NCBI GenBank assembly: GCA_050953085.1
Contig: JBMNLX010000009.1
Location: forward strand, 248,001-312,000
Length of the DNA stretch: 64,000 nucleotides
DNA from: UBA3946 sp002385755
GTDB lineage: Bacteria > Bacillota_I > Bacilli_A > ML615J-28 > CAG-698
Reading direction: 5' to 3'
A program made the position numbers and the translations under genes. Below the pieces are notes generated by a model, which worked only from the letters and a program-made list of their open reading frames with translations, was not told where the DNA came from and ran no database searches. Below are positions 18,122 to 25,288 of the stretch, in pieces. Positions within the stretch are counted from its first letter, which is position 1. The number at the start of each line of letters is the position of its first letter.

Positions 18122-18799
18122 TTAAAGCGAAAAATATTTTACAAGATCGAAGGGACTCGCAAAAACCCCGTTCCGATATACGCGCATGTTCCCGGAACTA
18201 ATCTCGTCGATTAGGATGATCTTTCCTTTATGTTTCCCGAACTCGAACTTAATGTCGTAAAGTTCCATTCCCCGCTTCTTAAGTTCCGCGGCGACGAGCG
18301 CCGTAATTTTTTTCGCTTTTTCTTTTATCTCCCCGTATTCCTCCCCGCTCATGATGCCGAGAACGGCGAGCGCGTCCTCGGTAATCAGGGGATCGCCCTT
18401 GGCGTCATTTTTTATCGTCATTTCCACGTATCCCCCCAGATCCGCGCCTTCCCTCGCGTATTCGCCGTAACGGCGGAGAAAACTCCCGGCCGCTTTTCGC
18501 CGGACGATTACTTCGAGACCGTTGCCGAAGATTTCCGCGCGGAGAACCTCCATTTCGTTTTTCTCCGGGTCTGCCTTTATAAAATGCGTCTTTATCCCTT
18601 CCCGACGCAATAATTCGAAGAAATAAGCCGACATCCGGAGATTGGCTTTTCCGACGCCGGGCAGCGAAAGCCCGACTTTATTGGCTCCCGGGTCAAATAC
18701 GCCGTCCTCTCCGGTAACGTCATCCTTAAAGCGAAGCAAAAGATTGCCGTTTTCCAAAGCGTAGATGTCTTTCGTTTTTCCTGTGTAGAGTAATTTCAT
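18122..18799 (-). CDS. purC: SAICAR synthetase, clostridial type
   Basis: A 225-residue phosphoribosylaminoimidazole-succinocarboxamide synthetase, which condenses CAIR with aspartate using ATP. All expected elements are present: the glycine-rich loop YTGKTKDIYALE, RFKDDVTGEDGVFDPG, GIKTHFI, VIVRRKAAGSFLRRYG, IKNDAKGDPLITEDA, LYDIKFEFG and LIDEISSGNMRVYRNG. The ISSGNMRVY ending is the variant found in many Clostridia rather than the Bacillus/E. coli SPD-RLWD form. It is transcribed leftward, away from purE, from its own promoter (AAGGAG RBS). A second, divergent PurC is encoded in the rightward operon at 23209-23895. This copy looks like the catalytically complete one. Confidence 0.95.
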   Translation of the reverse strand: MKLLYTGKTKDIYALENGNLLLRFKDDVTGEDGVFDPGANKVGLSLPGVGKANLRMSAYFFELLRREGIKTHFIKADPEKNEMEVLRAEIFGNGLEVIVRRKAAGSFLRRYGEYAREGADLGGYVEMTIKNDAKGDPLITEDALAVLGIMSGEEYGEIKEKAKKITALVAAELKKRGMELYDIKFEFGKHKGKIILIDEISSGNMRVYRNGVFASPFDLVKYFSL

Positions 18800-18825
18800 C
18801 GTTTTTCTCCTTGTTCTCTAAATTT

Positions 18826-18854
18826 ATTATAACAAATCGCCCCGGGTTCGTAAA
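18826..18854 (-). promoter_or_regulatory. promoter of purC
   Basis: On the minus strand, TATAAT (18826-18831) with TTTACG (18849-18854) at 17-base spacing. The short leader has no room for a riboswitch. The facing purE promoter starts 33 bases further on. Confidence 0.5.
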
Positions 18855-18886
18855 TGAATATTTTCGGTTATGAGAATGTTTTCATG

Positions 18887-18914
18887 TTGTAAATGTCGCG
18901 GAGTTTGTTATAAT
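18887..18914 (+). promoter_or_regulatory. promoter of the purE operon
   Basis: TTGTAA (18887-18892), a 16-base spacer and a perfect TATAAT (18909-18914). The predicted start near 18921 gives a leader of about 155 bases that contains the short ORF and terminator listed next. The same TTGTAA/TATAAT pair drives guaA and the glutamate mutase operon. Confidence 0.7.
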
Positions 18915-18943
18915 GAAATCGAACTTCATATGAGGGATAAAAA

Positions 18944-19018
18944 ATGAAAAAAGGAATAGGTATATCGAAATTTGTTTATTTTCGATTCCGGGCCTTTTTC
19001 CGCAAATGCCCTTTTTAA
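18944..19018 (+). CDS. 24-residue candidate leader peptide upstream of purE
   Basis: A short ORF with a good Shine-Dalgarno site (GAGGG, 7 bases before ATG 18944) encodes 24 residues and stops at 19016-19018. Six of the 24 residues are Phe and one is Tyr, mostly in the second half. Only 6 bases separate its stop from the intrinsic terminator hairpin at 19025. The layout is that of a translational attenuator. Why a Phe-rich peptide would sit in front of purine genes is unclear, and the ORF may be fortuitous; no comparative evidence is available here. Confidence 0.45.
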   Translation: MKKGIGISKFVYFRFRAFFRKCPF

Positions 19019-19024
19019 GTACGC

Positions 19025-19053
19025 AAACATTAACTTCGTGTTAATGTTTTTTT
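19025..19053 (+). terminator. attenuator-type terminator before purE
   Basis: A perfect 10-bp hairpin (AAACATTAAC and GTTAATGTTT, loop TTCGT) runs into a T tract at 19047-19053. It lies between the purE promoter and the purE RBS, so the operon can be expressed only if it is read through or disrupted. It is the strongest evidence that purE transcription is controlled by attenuation. Confidence 0.85.
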
Positions 19054-19076
19054 ATTTTTTAGAAAAGGAGCGAAAA

Positions 19077-19556
19077 ATGATGAAAAAAATCAGCGTTATT
19101 CTCGGTTCCATTAGCGATAAAGAGGTAATGGCGAACGCTTTTGAAATTCTCGAACGTTTCGGCATTCCCTACGAAAAGCGCGTTATCAGCGCTCACCGCG
19201 CCCTCGATCATCTTTGCGAATACGCGAAAGGGCTCGATGAAGAAGGGGTCGGGGCGATTATCGCCGCGGCGGGCGGAGCCGCCGCTCTTCCGGGCGTGAT
19301 CGCCGCCATGACCGTTATCCCGGTAATCGGCGTGCCGATAAAGTCCAAAAGCCTTAACGGGCTTGATTCCCTGCTTTCAATCGTCCAGATGCCGGCGGGC
19401 GTGCCGGTGGCGACGGTCTCGATTGACGGGGCCGTAAACGCGGCGCTGCTCGCCGCGGAGATTCTTTCGGTCTCCGACGCCGGATTGCGGGAAAAAATCA
19501 GGGAATACCGGAAAGAAATCAAAGCCGCGTCGCTTGAAAGCGGTAAGGAGTTATAG
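19077..19556 (+). CDS. purE: N5-carboxyaminoimidazole ribonucleotide mutase
   Basis: A 159-residue PurE, which converts N5-CAIR to CAIR. The family signatures are complete: VILGSISDKEVMANA, VISAHRALDHL, IIAAAGGAAALPGVIAA, VIGVPIKSKSLNGLDSLLS and MPAGVPVATV. No PurK was seen in the window. The first gene of the rightward purine operon, it starts at ATG 19077 (a second ATG follows directly) with AAAGGAG at 19064-19070. Longer upstream readings in this frame run through the terminator and are not credible. Confidence 0.95.
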   Translation: MMKKISVILGSISDKEVMANAFEILERFGIPYEKRVISAHRALDHLCEYAKGLDEEGVGAIIAAAGGAAALPGVIAAMTVIPVIGVPIKSKSLNGLDSLLSIVQMPAGVPVATVSIDGAVNAALLAAEILSVSDAGLREKIREYRKEIKAASLESGKEL

Positions 19557-19564
19557 GGGAATTT

Positions 19565-20113
19565 ATGGACATCAGGATATTTATTGAGAAAAAAAGCGAA
19601 TATCGAAGCGAGGCGCTGTCTTTGCTTGAGGAGTTAAAGGCGGACTTTCCTTTGGAAGGCCTCCGCGTCATCGATATTTACGATATCTTTGACTTGGAAG
19701 AGGAATTAAGGGATAAAGTCGGAGCGATTATCGCCGATCCCGCGGTTGACGACGTTTATTACGAGCTTGATTTGACCGGCAAGAAATATCTCGCCTATGA
19801 ATATTTGCCGGGCCAATACGACCAGGAAGCAAATATCGCCCGGGAATTGATCCGGCTTGCGCGTCCGGAAACGCGCGCGGTCGTCCAAAAAGGAAAAGTA
19901 GTTATTTTTGAAGGCGACGTCGACCCGGAAAAAGCGGCGAGGTATTTTATTAACCCGGCGGACGCTCGGCGAAAGGATCTCTCCAAGCTGGAAAAGTCCC
20001 CTTATTCAAGCGTCGCCCCCCGCTCGCTTATGTTTATGATTTTTTCGAAAAGACGCCGGCGGAGATTAAAAAAGAATATAATCTCGCTCTCACGGAAGCC
20101 GACATCGCGATGA
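19565..20113 (+). CDS. purL: PurL N-terminal (PurS-like) domain, separated by a frame change
   Basis: The first ~145 residues match the N-terminal domain of the large clostridial FGAM synthase: MDIRIFIEKKSEYRSEA, YLAYEYLPGQYDQEA, VVIFEGDVDPEKAARYFINP. After a C6 run at 20016-20021 the frame continues into a basic, non-homologous tail and stops at 20113. The neighbouring frame continues PurL-like immediately after the C run (LAYVYDFFEKTPAEIKKEYN). One extra C would restore a single ORF. As read, the stop overlaps an ATG (ATGA at 20110-20113), so the downstream part could be made by coupled re-initiation. Either a sequence error or a true split is possible. Confidence 0.8.
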   Translation: MDIRIFIEKKSEYRSEALSLLEELKADFPLEGLRVIDIYDIFDLEEELRDKVGAIIADPAVDDVYYELDLTGKKYLAYEYLPGQYDQEANIARELIRLARPETRAVVQKGKVVIFEGDVDPEKAARYFINPADARRKDLSKLEKSPYSSVAPRSLMFMIFSKRRRRRLKKNIISLSRKPTSR

Positions 20114-22527
20114 TTCGGGATTATTTCCGGAAAGAAAACCGCCTGCCGACGGAGACGGAACTCTTGTTTTTCGAAACTTACTGGTCCGACCATTGCCGGC
20201 ACACGACATTTTTGACCGAGCTTTCCATCGAGGCGGAAGACGAAGACGTCAAGGCCGCTTACGAGGAATATCAAAAGACGCGCCGGGAATTGGGGCGAGC
20301 CGATCGCCCGGTTACGTTGATGGATATCACAACCGTGAATATGCTCTATGAAAAAGCCCGAGGCAATCTCGACGATTTGGAAGAAAGCGAGGAGAAAAAC
20401 GCCTGCAGCATCTATGTTGACGTCGACGTCGACGGCCGGACGGAGAAGTGGCTTTTATTCTTTAAAAACGAAACCCATAACCACCCCACGGAGATTGAAC
20501 CTTTTGGCGGCGCCGCGACTTGTATCGGCGGCGCCATCCGCGACCCGCTGTCCGGGCGCGGCTGGGTTTATCAAGCGATCCGCCTGACGGGGAGCGGCGA
20601 CGTCCGGACGCCGATTGACAAAACCCTTCCCGGGAAACTCCCCCAAAGATTGATATCAAAACAAGCGGCGGCCGGTTATTCTTCCTACGGCAATCAAATC
20701 GGCGTCGCCGCCGCGCATGTCCGCGAGGTCTATCACCCGGGGTTCGTCGCGAAGCGGATGGAGCTGGGAGCGGTTATCGCCGCGAGTCCGCTATCCGCGC
20801 TCAGGAGGAAAAAACCGGAGCCCGGGGATTTGATCCTGTTGCTCGGGGGCCGCACCGGCCGCGACGGCATCGGCGGCGCGTCGGGGTCATCCAAAGCGCA
20901 CGACGAGAAAGCGAGCCTTACGGCGGCGGCCGAGGTCCAAAAAGGCGACCCGCTCGCGGAAAGAAAGCTACTCCGCCTTTTCCGAAACCCCGCGGCGAGC
21001 CGAATGATAAAAAGGTCGAATGATTTTGGGGCCGGCGGCGTGTCCGTCGCCGTCGGCGAGTTAAGCCCCGGGGTGAGGATCAATCTTGACGCCATTCCGG
21101 TAAAATACGAGGGTCTTTCCGCGACCGAGCTCGCGCTTTCGGAATCGCAGGAGAGAATCGCCGTCGTTATCGCGCCCGAAGATTTGGAGAGGTTTTTGGA
21201 ACTCGCGGGAAGCGAGGGCGTCGAGGCTTCGGTGATCGCGGAGGTTACCGGCGAGGCGCGCCTGGCGATGACTTATCGGGGCGACGTCGTTCTCGCGATC
21301 GACCGCGCCTTTATCGACACCGCCGGCGCCCGGCAAAAGGCTGAAGCGAGAATTTCGCCTGTCGATTACGATAAATATCCTTATTATCGTTTTAAGGGAA
21401 CGCTCAAAGAGAAAATTCTCGCCGTTTTGGGCGAGCTTAACGTCTGCGATCAAAAAGGTCTTGTCGAGATGTTTGACGCCACGGCGGACGCTTTGACCGT
21501 CGTCGCTCCTTACGGCGGCGCGCGCCGGGCGACGCCGAACCAGGGCGCCGTCGCCAAACTCCCCGTTCCCGACGGGAAGACAAGCGCTTGCTCGATCATG
21601 ACCTACGGTTATGATCCTTATCTAGCCTCGTTCTCGCCCTTTCACGGGGCTCGGGGAGCGGTTCTTTCGGCCGCGGCAAAGGTCGTTGCGATCGGCGGCG
21701 ATTACCGGAAAATCCGCTACAGTTTCCAGGAGTATTTTGAAAAATTGGGAAGCGATCCCTTGAAATGGGGGAAGCCCGCGGCCGCCCTGCTCGGCGCGTT
21801 TTCCGCGCTTAAGGAGTTGGGTCTTGCCTGCGTCGGCGGTAAGGATTCGATGAGCGGCTCCTTTAACGATCTTCACGTCCCGCCGTCGCTCGTGGCTTTC
21901 GCCGTCGCGCCCGCCCGCTTGGAAGATATTATTACCCCGGAACTGAAAGAAAAGGGAAATCTTTTGTATTATCTAAAACCGCGCTACAATGAACGTCATC
22001 TCGCGGATATCGGGGCGCTCAAGGAGGCTTACGAGCGCCTGCTCGGCGAGATCGCCGCGAAAAACGTCGTCTCCGCCTACGCTATCGAGGCCGGCGGTCT
22101 CGCGGCGGCCCTCGCGAAGACGGCGCTCGGGAACGGTTTGGGCGTTCATGTCTCGACAGCGGAAGATATCTTTTATCACGCTCACGGCGGTATTCTCCTG
22201 GAGGCGCGCCGCCCCGTAAACTATCCCGATTTTATATATCTCGGGACCGTCATCGACGACGCGATTAAAATAAACGAAGCGATTATCGCGCGCGAAGAAG
22301 CGGAAGCGGCCCTTAAAACCCTTGAAGGAATCTATCCCGCTAGACGGCCCAGTTCAGGCCATGAAACGGCGATTCGCTCCCGCGATAACGAGCCGTCCTG
22401 CCCCGGCGGTTTCCCGGAAAAACGTCGTCCGTGTCCTGATTCCGGTCTTTCCCGGCGCGACAGGAGAACTCGCTTTGGCGCGCGCGTTTCGGGACGCCGA
22501 CGCCGCGACCCGCGAGTTTGTCTTTAA
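20110..22527 (+). CDS. purL: FGAM synthase (PurL) synthetase domains
   Basis: The catalytic body of phosphoribosylformylglycinamidine synthase, which aminates FGAR with ATP. Family motifs are intact: ETYWSDHCRHTTF, NETHNHPTEIEPFGGAATC, GGRTGRDGIGGASGSSKAH, QKGDPLAERKLLRLFRNP, RSNDFGAGGVSVAVGEL, and in the second half SACSIMTYGYDPYLAS and LACVGGKDSMSG. Homology in this frame starts before the ATG at 20110 (from about 20022) and fades after ALKTLEGIYPAR near 22345; the rest of the frame to 22527 is a non-homologous tail. The N-terminal and glutaminase parts lie in other frames on either side. Together the three pieces form one clostridial-type PurL. Confidence 0.88.
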   Translation: MIRDYFRKENRLPTETELLFFETYWSDHCRHTTFLTELSIEAEDEDVKAAYEEYQKTRRELGRADRPVTLMDITTVNMLYEKARGNLDDLEESEEKNACSIYVDVDVDGRTEKWLLFFKNETHNHPTEIEPFGGAATCIGGAIRDPLSGRGWVYQAIRLTGSGDVRTPIDKTLPGKLPQRLISKQAAAGYSSYGNQIGVAAAHVREVYHPGFVAKRMELGAVIAASPLSALRRKKPEPGDLILLLGGRTGRDGIGGASGSSKAHDEKASLTAAAEVQKGDPLAERKLLRLFRNPAASRMIKRSNDFGAGGVSVAVGELSPGVRINLDAIPVKYEGLSATELALSESQERIAVVIAPEDLERFLELAGSEGVEASVIAEVTGEARLAMTYRGDVVLAIDRAFIDTAGARQKAEARISPVDYDKYPYYRFKGTLKEKILAVLGELNVCDQKGLVEMFDATADALTVVAPYGGARRATPNQGAVAKLPVPDGKTSACSIMTYGYDPYLASFSPFHGARGAVLSAAAKVVAIGGDYRKIRYSFQEYFEKLGSDPLKWGKPAAALLGAFSALKELGLACVGGKDSMSGSFNDLHVPPSLVAFAVAPARLEDIITPELKEKGNLLYYLKPRYNERHLADIGALKEAYERLLGEIAAKNVVSAYAIEAGGLAAALAKTALGNGLGVHVSTAEDIFYHAHGGILLEARRPVNYPDFIYLGTVIDDAIKINEAIIAREEAEAALKTLEGIYPARRPSSGHETAIRSRDNEPSCPGGFPEKRRPCPDSGLSRRDRRTRFGARVSGRRRRDPRVCL

Positions 22528-23206
22528 AACGAGAAGCGAAGCGGCGATCGCGGAGTCGTTCGCCGGGTTGGAAAGAGCGATCGATGAGACCGATATATTA
22601 GCCCTGCCAGACGGCGCGGCGAGCGCCGGATTCATCGCGAACGCCTTGGTTAATCCGAAGGTCAAGGCGGCGGTTCAAAGATTAATTGCGCGGAAAGGTT
22701 TAATCCTCGGTTTGGGGGCGGCTTTTTCCGCCCTGCTTCGGGTCGGGCTTTTGCCGGGCGGCGATTACCGTCCCGCGGGCGCCGCTTTAACCGAGAACGC
22801 GGCCGGCAGATACATATCGCGGTTCGCGCGGACGAAAGTCACTTCCGTCGCCTCGCCCTGGCTTTCATCGCTTAATTCCGGCGATATTTTCAATGTTGTT
22901 TTCAGTTCCGACGCGGGAAGGTTTGTTATTCCCGAGGCCGCGGCCGCGGAATTGTTCGCGCGCGGGCAGGTCGCGTTTCAGTTTTGCGATACGGAGGGGG
23001 AGGCTACAATGAATCCGCTTGACAACCCGTCCGGAAGTTACTACGCCGTCGAGGGGATTATCTCGCCCGACGGGTTGATCCTGGGAAAAACTTGCCTTTC
23101 CGAGCGTTTCGGCGCCGGTTTCGCGAAAAACATCCAAGGCGTGAAACGTCAGGATATATTCGCCGGGGCGGTTGCTTATTTAAAAAAAGAAAACGGGGGT
23201 AGATAA
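22361..23206 (+). CDS. purL: PurL glutaminase-like domain lacking catalytic residues
   Basis: The C-terminal class-I glutamine amidotransferase domain of PurL, in a different frame from the synthetase part. The scaffold is conserved (VRVLIPVFPG, TKVTSVASPWL, YYAVEGIISPDG, KNIQGVKRQDIF) but the active site is not. The usual LGICNGFQAL is LGLGAAFSAL (Cys to Gly), SHGEGRF is SSDAGRF, and GHSER is CLSER (His to Leu). The GDEPDGSGK loop is missing. No stop interrupts the domain, which argues for retained structure. The true start is uncertain: homology begins near 22425, an ATG lies at 22361 and a TTG at 22322. It cannot hydrolyse glutamine by the known mechanism. Confidence 0.8.
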   Translation: MKRRFAPAITSRPAPAVSRKNVVRVLIPVFPGATGELALARAFRDADAATREFVFKTRSEAAIAESFAGLERAIDETDILALPDGAASAGFIANALVNPKVKAAVQRLIARKGLILGLGAAFSALLRVGLLPGGDYRPAGAALTENAAGRYISRFARTKVTSVASPWLSSLNSGDIFNVVFSSDAGRFVIPEAAAAELFARGQVAFQFCDTEGEATMNPLDNPSGSYYAVEGIISPDGLILGKTCLSERFGAGFAKNIQGVKRQDIFAGAVAYLKKENGGR

Positions 23207-23208
23207 TT

Positions 23209-23895
23209 ATGAAAGAAAACGATTTGAATTATTTCGGCGAGGAGACGATTATCGTTAACCATGACGACGAAGCTTCCGCCTACGGCGGCACGAAAAAGGC
23301 GGTTATCGAAGGCAAAGGCGTATTGAACAATAAGATCAGTTCCCGTCTTTTCGCCATCATAAACGCCGTCGGCGTTCCCAATCATTTTCTTGAAAAACTT
23401 GACGACCGTCGCCAGTTATGCCGGAAAACGGCGCCAATCGAAGTTAAGATCGTCGCCCGCAATCACGCGACGGAAGACTTTTTAAAACTTTTCCCCTTTT
23501 TTAAACTTGGGGAAAAATTTGAGCCGCCAATATATGACGTTACCGTCGCCGGCGAAAACGGCGAGGAAATCCCGATCGGCGACGAGATCGCCCTTAAAAC
23601 CGGGAAGTGCGAGCGACTTGACCTTACGGTTATGCGCACCTACGCGTTAGCGGCGAACAACGTGCTCTCGGAGATATTTTCCGAAGCGGGGATCATCCTG
23701 GCCGAAATCCGGTTCGCCTTCGGAAGGACGCCGGACGAGGAAATTCTCTTGACCGGGGAACTAACCCCCGACACTTGCAGGCTGTGGGATAAGAAGACGC
23801 GCGAGAAACTTGACCTTGACCGTTTTCGCTACGATTTGGGACGAATTATCGAGTCATACGAAAATATCTGGCAAAGGTTGCGTGAGAATGAATGA
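23209..23895 (+). CDS. divergent PurC paralogue, probable pseudoenzyme
   Basis: A 228-residue protein of the Bacillus/E. coli PurC type, second PurC in the window. It keeps HDDEASAYGG, KGVLNNKISSRLF, PDTCRLWD, and the C-terminal LDLDRFRYDLG. Several substrate and ATP positions are changed: the N-terminal glycine-rich loop is absent, the VVRNxAAGS motif reads VARNHATED, the KND-DP motif is missing, DFKLEFG reads EIRFAFG and DEISPD reads GELTPD. It sits in the operon between purL and purF, with the purL piece stop 2 bases before its start and a 4-base overlap with purF. A structural or regulatory role is possible; catalysis is doubtful. The complete PurC is at 18122-18799. Confidence 0.8.
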   Translation: MKENDLNYFGEETIIVNHDDEASAYGGTKKAVIEGKGVLNNKISSRLFAIINAVGVPNHFLEKLDDRRQLCRKTAPIEVKIVARNHATEDFLKLFPFFKLGEKFEPPIYDVTVAGENGEEIPIGDEIALKTGKCERLDLTVMRTYALAANNVLSEIFSEAGIILAEIRFAFGRTPDEEILLTGELTPDTCRLWDKKTREKLDLDRFRYDLGRIIESYENIWQRLRENE

Positions 23896-25286
23896 CCCGA
23901 AGCCGGGAAATAAAAGAAAAATGCGGTCTTTTCGGGATATTTGATGTCGAGGGCGCGGCGGAGCTGATGTATTACGGTCTCCACGCCCTCCAGCACCGCG
24001 GCCAAGAAGGATGCGGGATGGTCATGACCTCCGGCGGGGAAATGCGGATTATCAAAGGCGAAGGACTAATCGTCGACAATTTTGACGAGAGACGGCTCCG
24101 TTATCTTTCCGGCCGCCGCGGGATCGGCCACGTCATGGCCGGAAAAGACTCGGGCGCAGACGCGAGCGAGATTGAGCCCTTTATCTTTAAGCACCGGTTT
24201 ACCGATTTCGCCATCGCCCATAACGGGAGCGTCGTTAATTTCAACGAGATCCGCGAAAAACTCGAGCGCTCCGGGCGCCTGTTTCACTCCGACTCCGACG
24301 CCGAGTTGCTCGCCCAGCTTTTAATCGCGAACCTCCGCGACGATTTTACCGCGGCGCTCGTCGCCGCGCTCCGGCAAATGGAAGGCGGGTTTTCCTTTCT
24401 GATTATGACCCCGGACAAAATTTACGCGACCCGGGACAAACACGGCTTGCGTCCGCTTTCGCTTGGAAGGTGTAACGGCGGCCACGTTCTCGCTTCCGAG
24501 ACCTGCGCCTTTGATATTATCGGCGCCGATTTCGAGCGCGATCTCGTTCCCGGCGAGATCTTGATTCTCTCCGCGGAAGGATTGGAGTCCCTGAAGTATT
24601 CCGATTACTCGCGCCGGTATCTCTGCGCGATGGAATTCGCTTATTTCGCCCGGCCCGACAGTAATCTCGAGGGCGCTAACGTTCACACTTTCCGCCGCGC
24701 CTCCGGCAAGGCGCTCGCGGGAGAACATCCGGCTCCCGGGGACATCGTCGTCGGCGTCCCGGATTCCTCGATATCGGCGGCGATGGGATACGCGGAGGCG
24801 GCGGGGCTTCCCTACGAGATCGGTCTCATCAAAAACCGCTATATCGCCCGGACATTTATCCAGCCTTCCCGGAAGATACGGGAAAAGGCGGTCCGGCTCA
24901 AACTCTCGTCCATCGCTTCCGTCGTCCGGGGGAAACGCGTTATTCTCGTCGACGACTCGATCGTCCGGGGCACGACGTGCCGGCGGATTGTCGGCCTGCT
25001 TAAAGAAGCGGGGGCTTCGGCGGTTCATGTCCGGATCGCCGCGCCTCAGATAACCCATCCCTGTTTTTACGGCGTCGATTTCACGACCTACGAGGAAATC
25101 ATCGGCGCTTTCAATTCCAAGGAGCGGATCAGGCGGGCGATCGGCGCCGACAGTCTCGAATATCTCAGCCTGGAAAGCTTTTTTAAGGCGAGCTGCAGAA
25201 GCGAGTTATGCGCGGCCTGCTTTACCGGAAAATACCCGACCAATATCTATCAGGCTTTAATCGAAGCCAATAAAAAAAGGAATTGA
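23892..25286 (+). CDS. purF: amidophosphoribosyltransferase
   Basis: A 464-residue PurF, which forms phosphoribosylamine from PRPP and glutamine, the first committed step. A short propeptide (MTRSREIKEK) precedes the catalytic Cys11 in KCGLFGIFD, so this enzyme keeps its glutaminase activity. Other landmarks are LHALQHRGQEGCGM, the PRPP loop VILVDDSIVRGTT, and a C-terminal SCRSELCAACFTGKYPT that fits the iron-sulfur ligands of the Bacillus-type enzyme. It overlaps the preceding gene by 4 bases and is followed closely by purM. Confidence 0.96.
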   Translation: MTRSREIKEKCGLFGIFDVEGAAELMYYGLHALQHRGQEGCGMVMTSGGEMRIIKGEGLIVDNFDERRLRYLSGRRGIGHVMAGKDSGADASEIEPFIFKHRFTDFAIAHNGSVVNFNEIREKLERSGRLFHSDSDAELLAQLLIANLRDDFTAALVAALRQMEGGFSFLIMTPDKIYATRDKHGLRPLSLGRCNGGHVLASETCAFDIIGADFERDLVPGEILILSAEGLESLKYSDYSRRYLCAMEFAYFARPDSNLEGANVHTFRRASGKALAGEHPAPGDIVVGVPDSSISAAMGYAEAAGLPYEIGLIKNRYIARTFIQPSRKIREKAVRLKLSSIASVVRGKRVILVDDSIVRGTTCRRIVGLLKEAGASAVHVRIAAPQITHPCFYGVDFTTYEEIIGAFNSKERIRRAIGADSLEYLSLESFFKASCRSELCAACFTGKYPTNIYQALIEANKKRN

Positions 25287-25288
25287 CT

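Noticed and set aside
18855..18930. PurR boxes between purC and purE
   Set aside because: TTTTCGGTTAT and AAATCGAACTT resemble PurBox halves, but each has a mismatch in the core and the spacing and orientation do not match known paired boxes.
18921..19020. Purine riboswitch in the purE leader
   Set aside because: CATAT and CCGCAAATG recall parts of the aptamer, but the TCTACC-type junction, P2 size and closing stem do not fit, unlike the clear case at 33375-33447.
20016..20021. Programmed ribosomal frameshift at the C6 run in purL
   Set aside because: A C run is slippery, but no downstream stimulator structure was identified and the needed shift can equally be a one-base sequence error.
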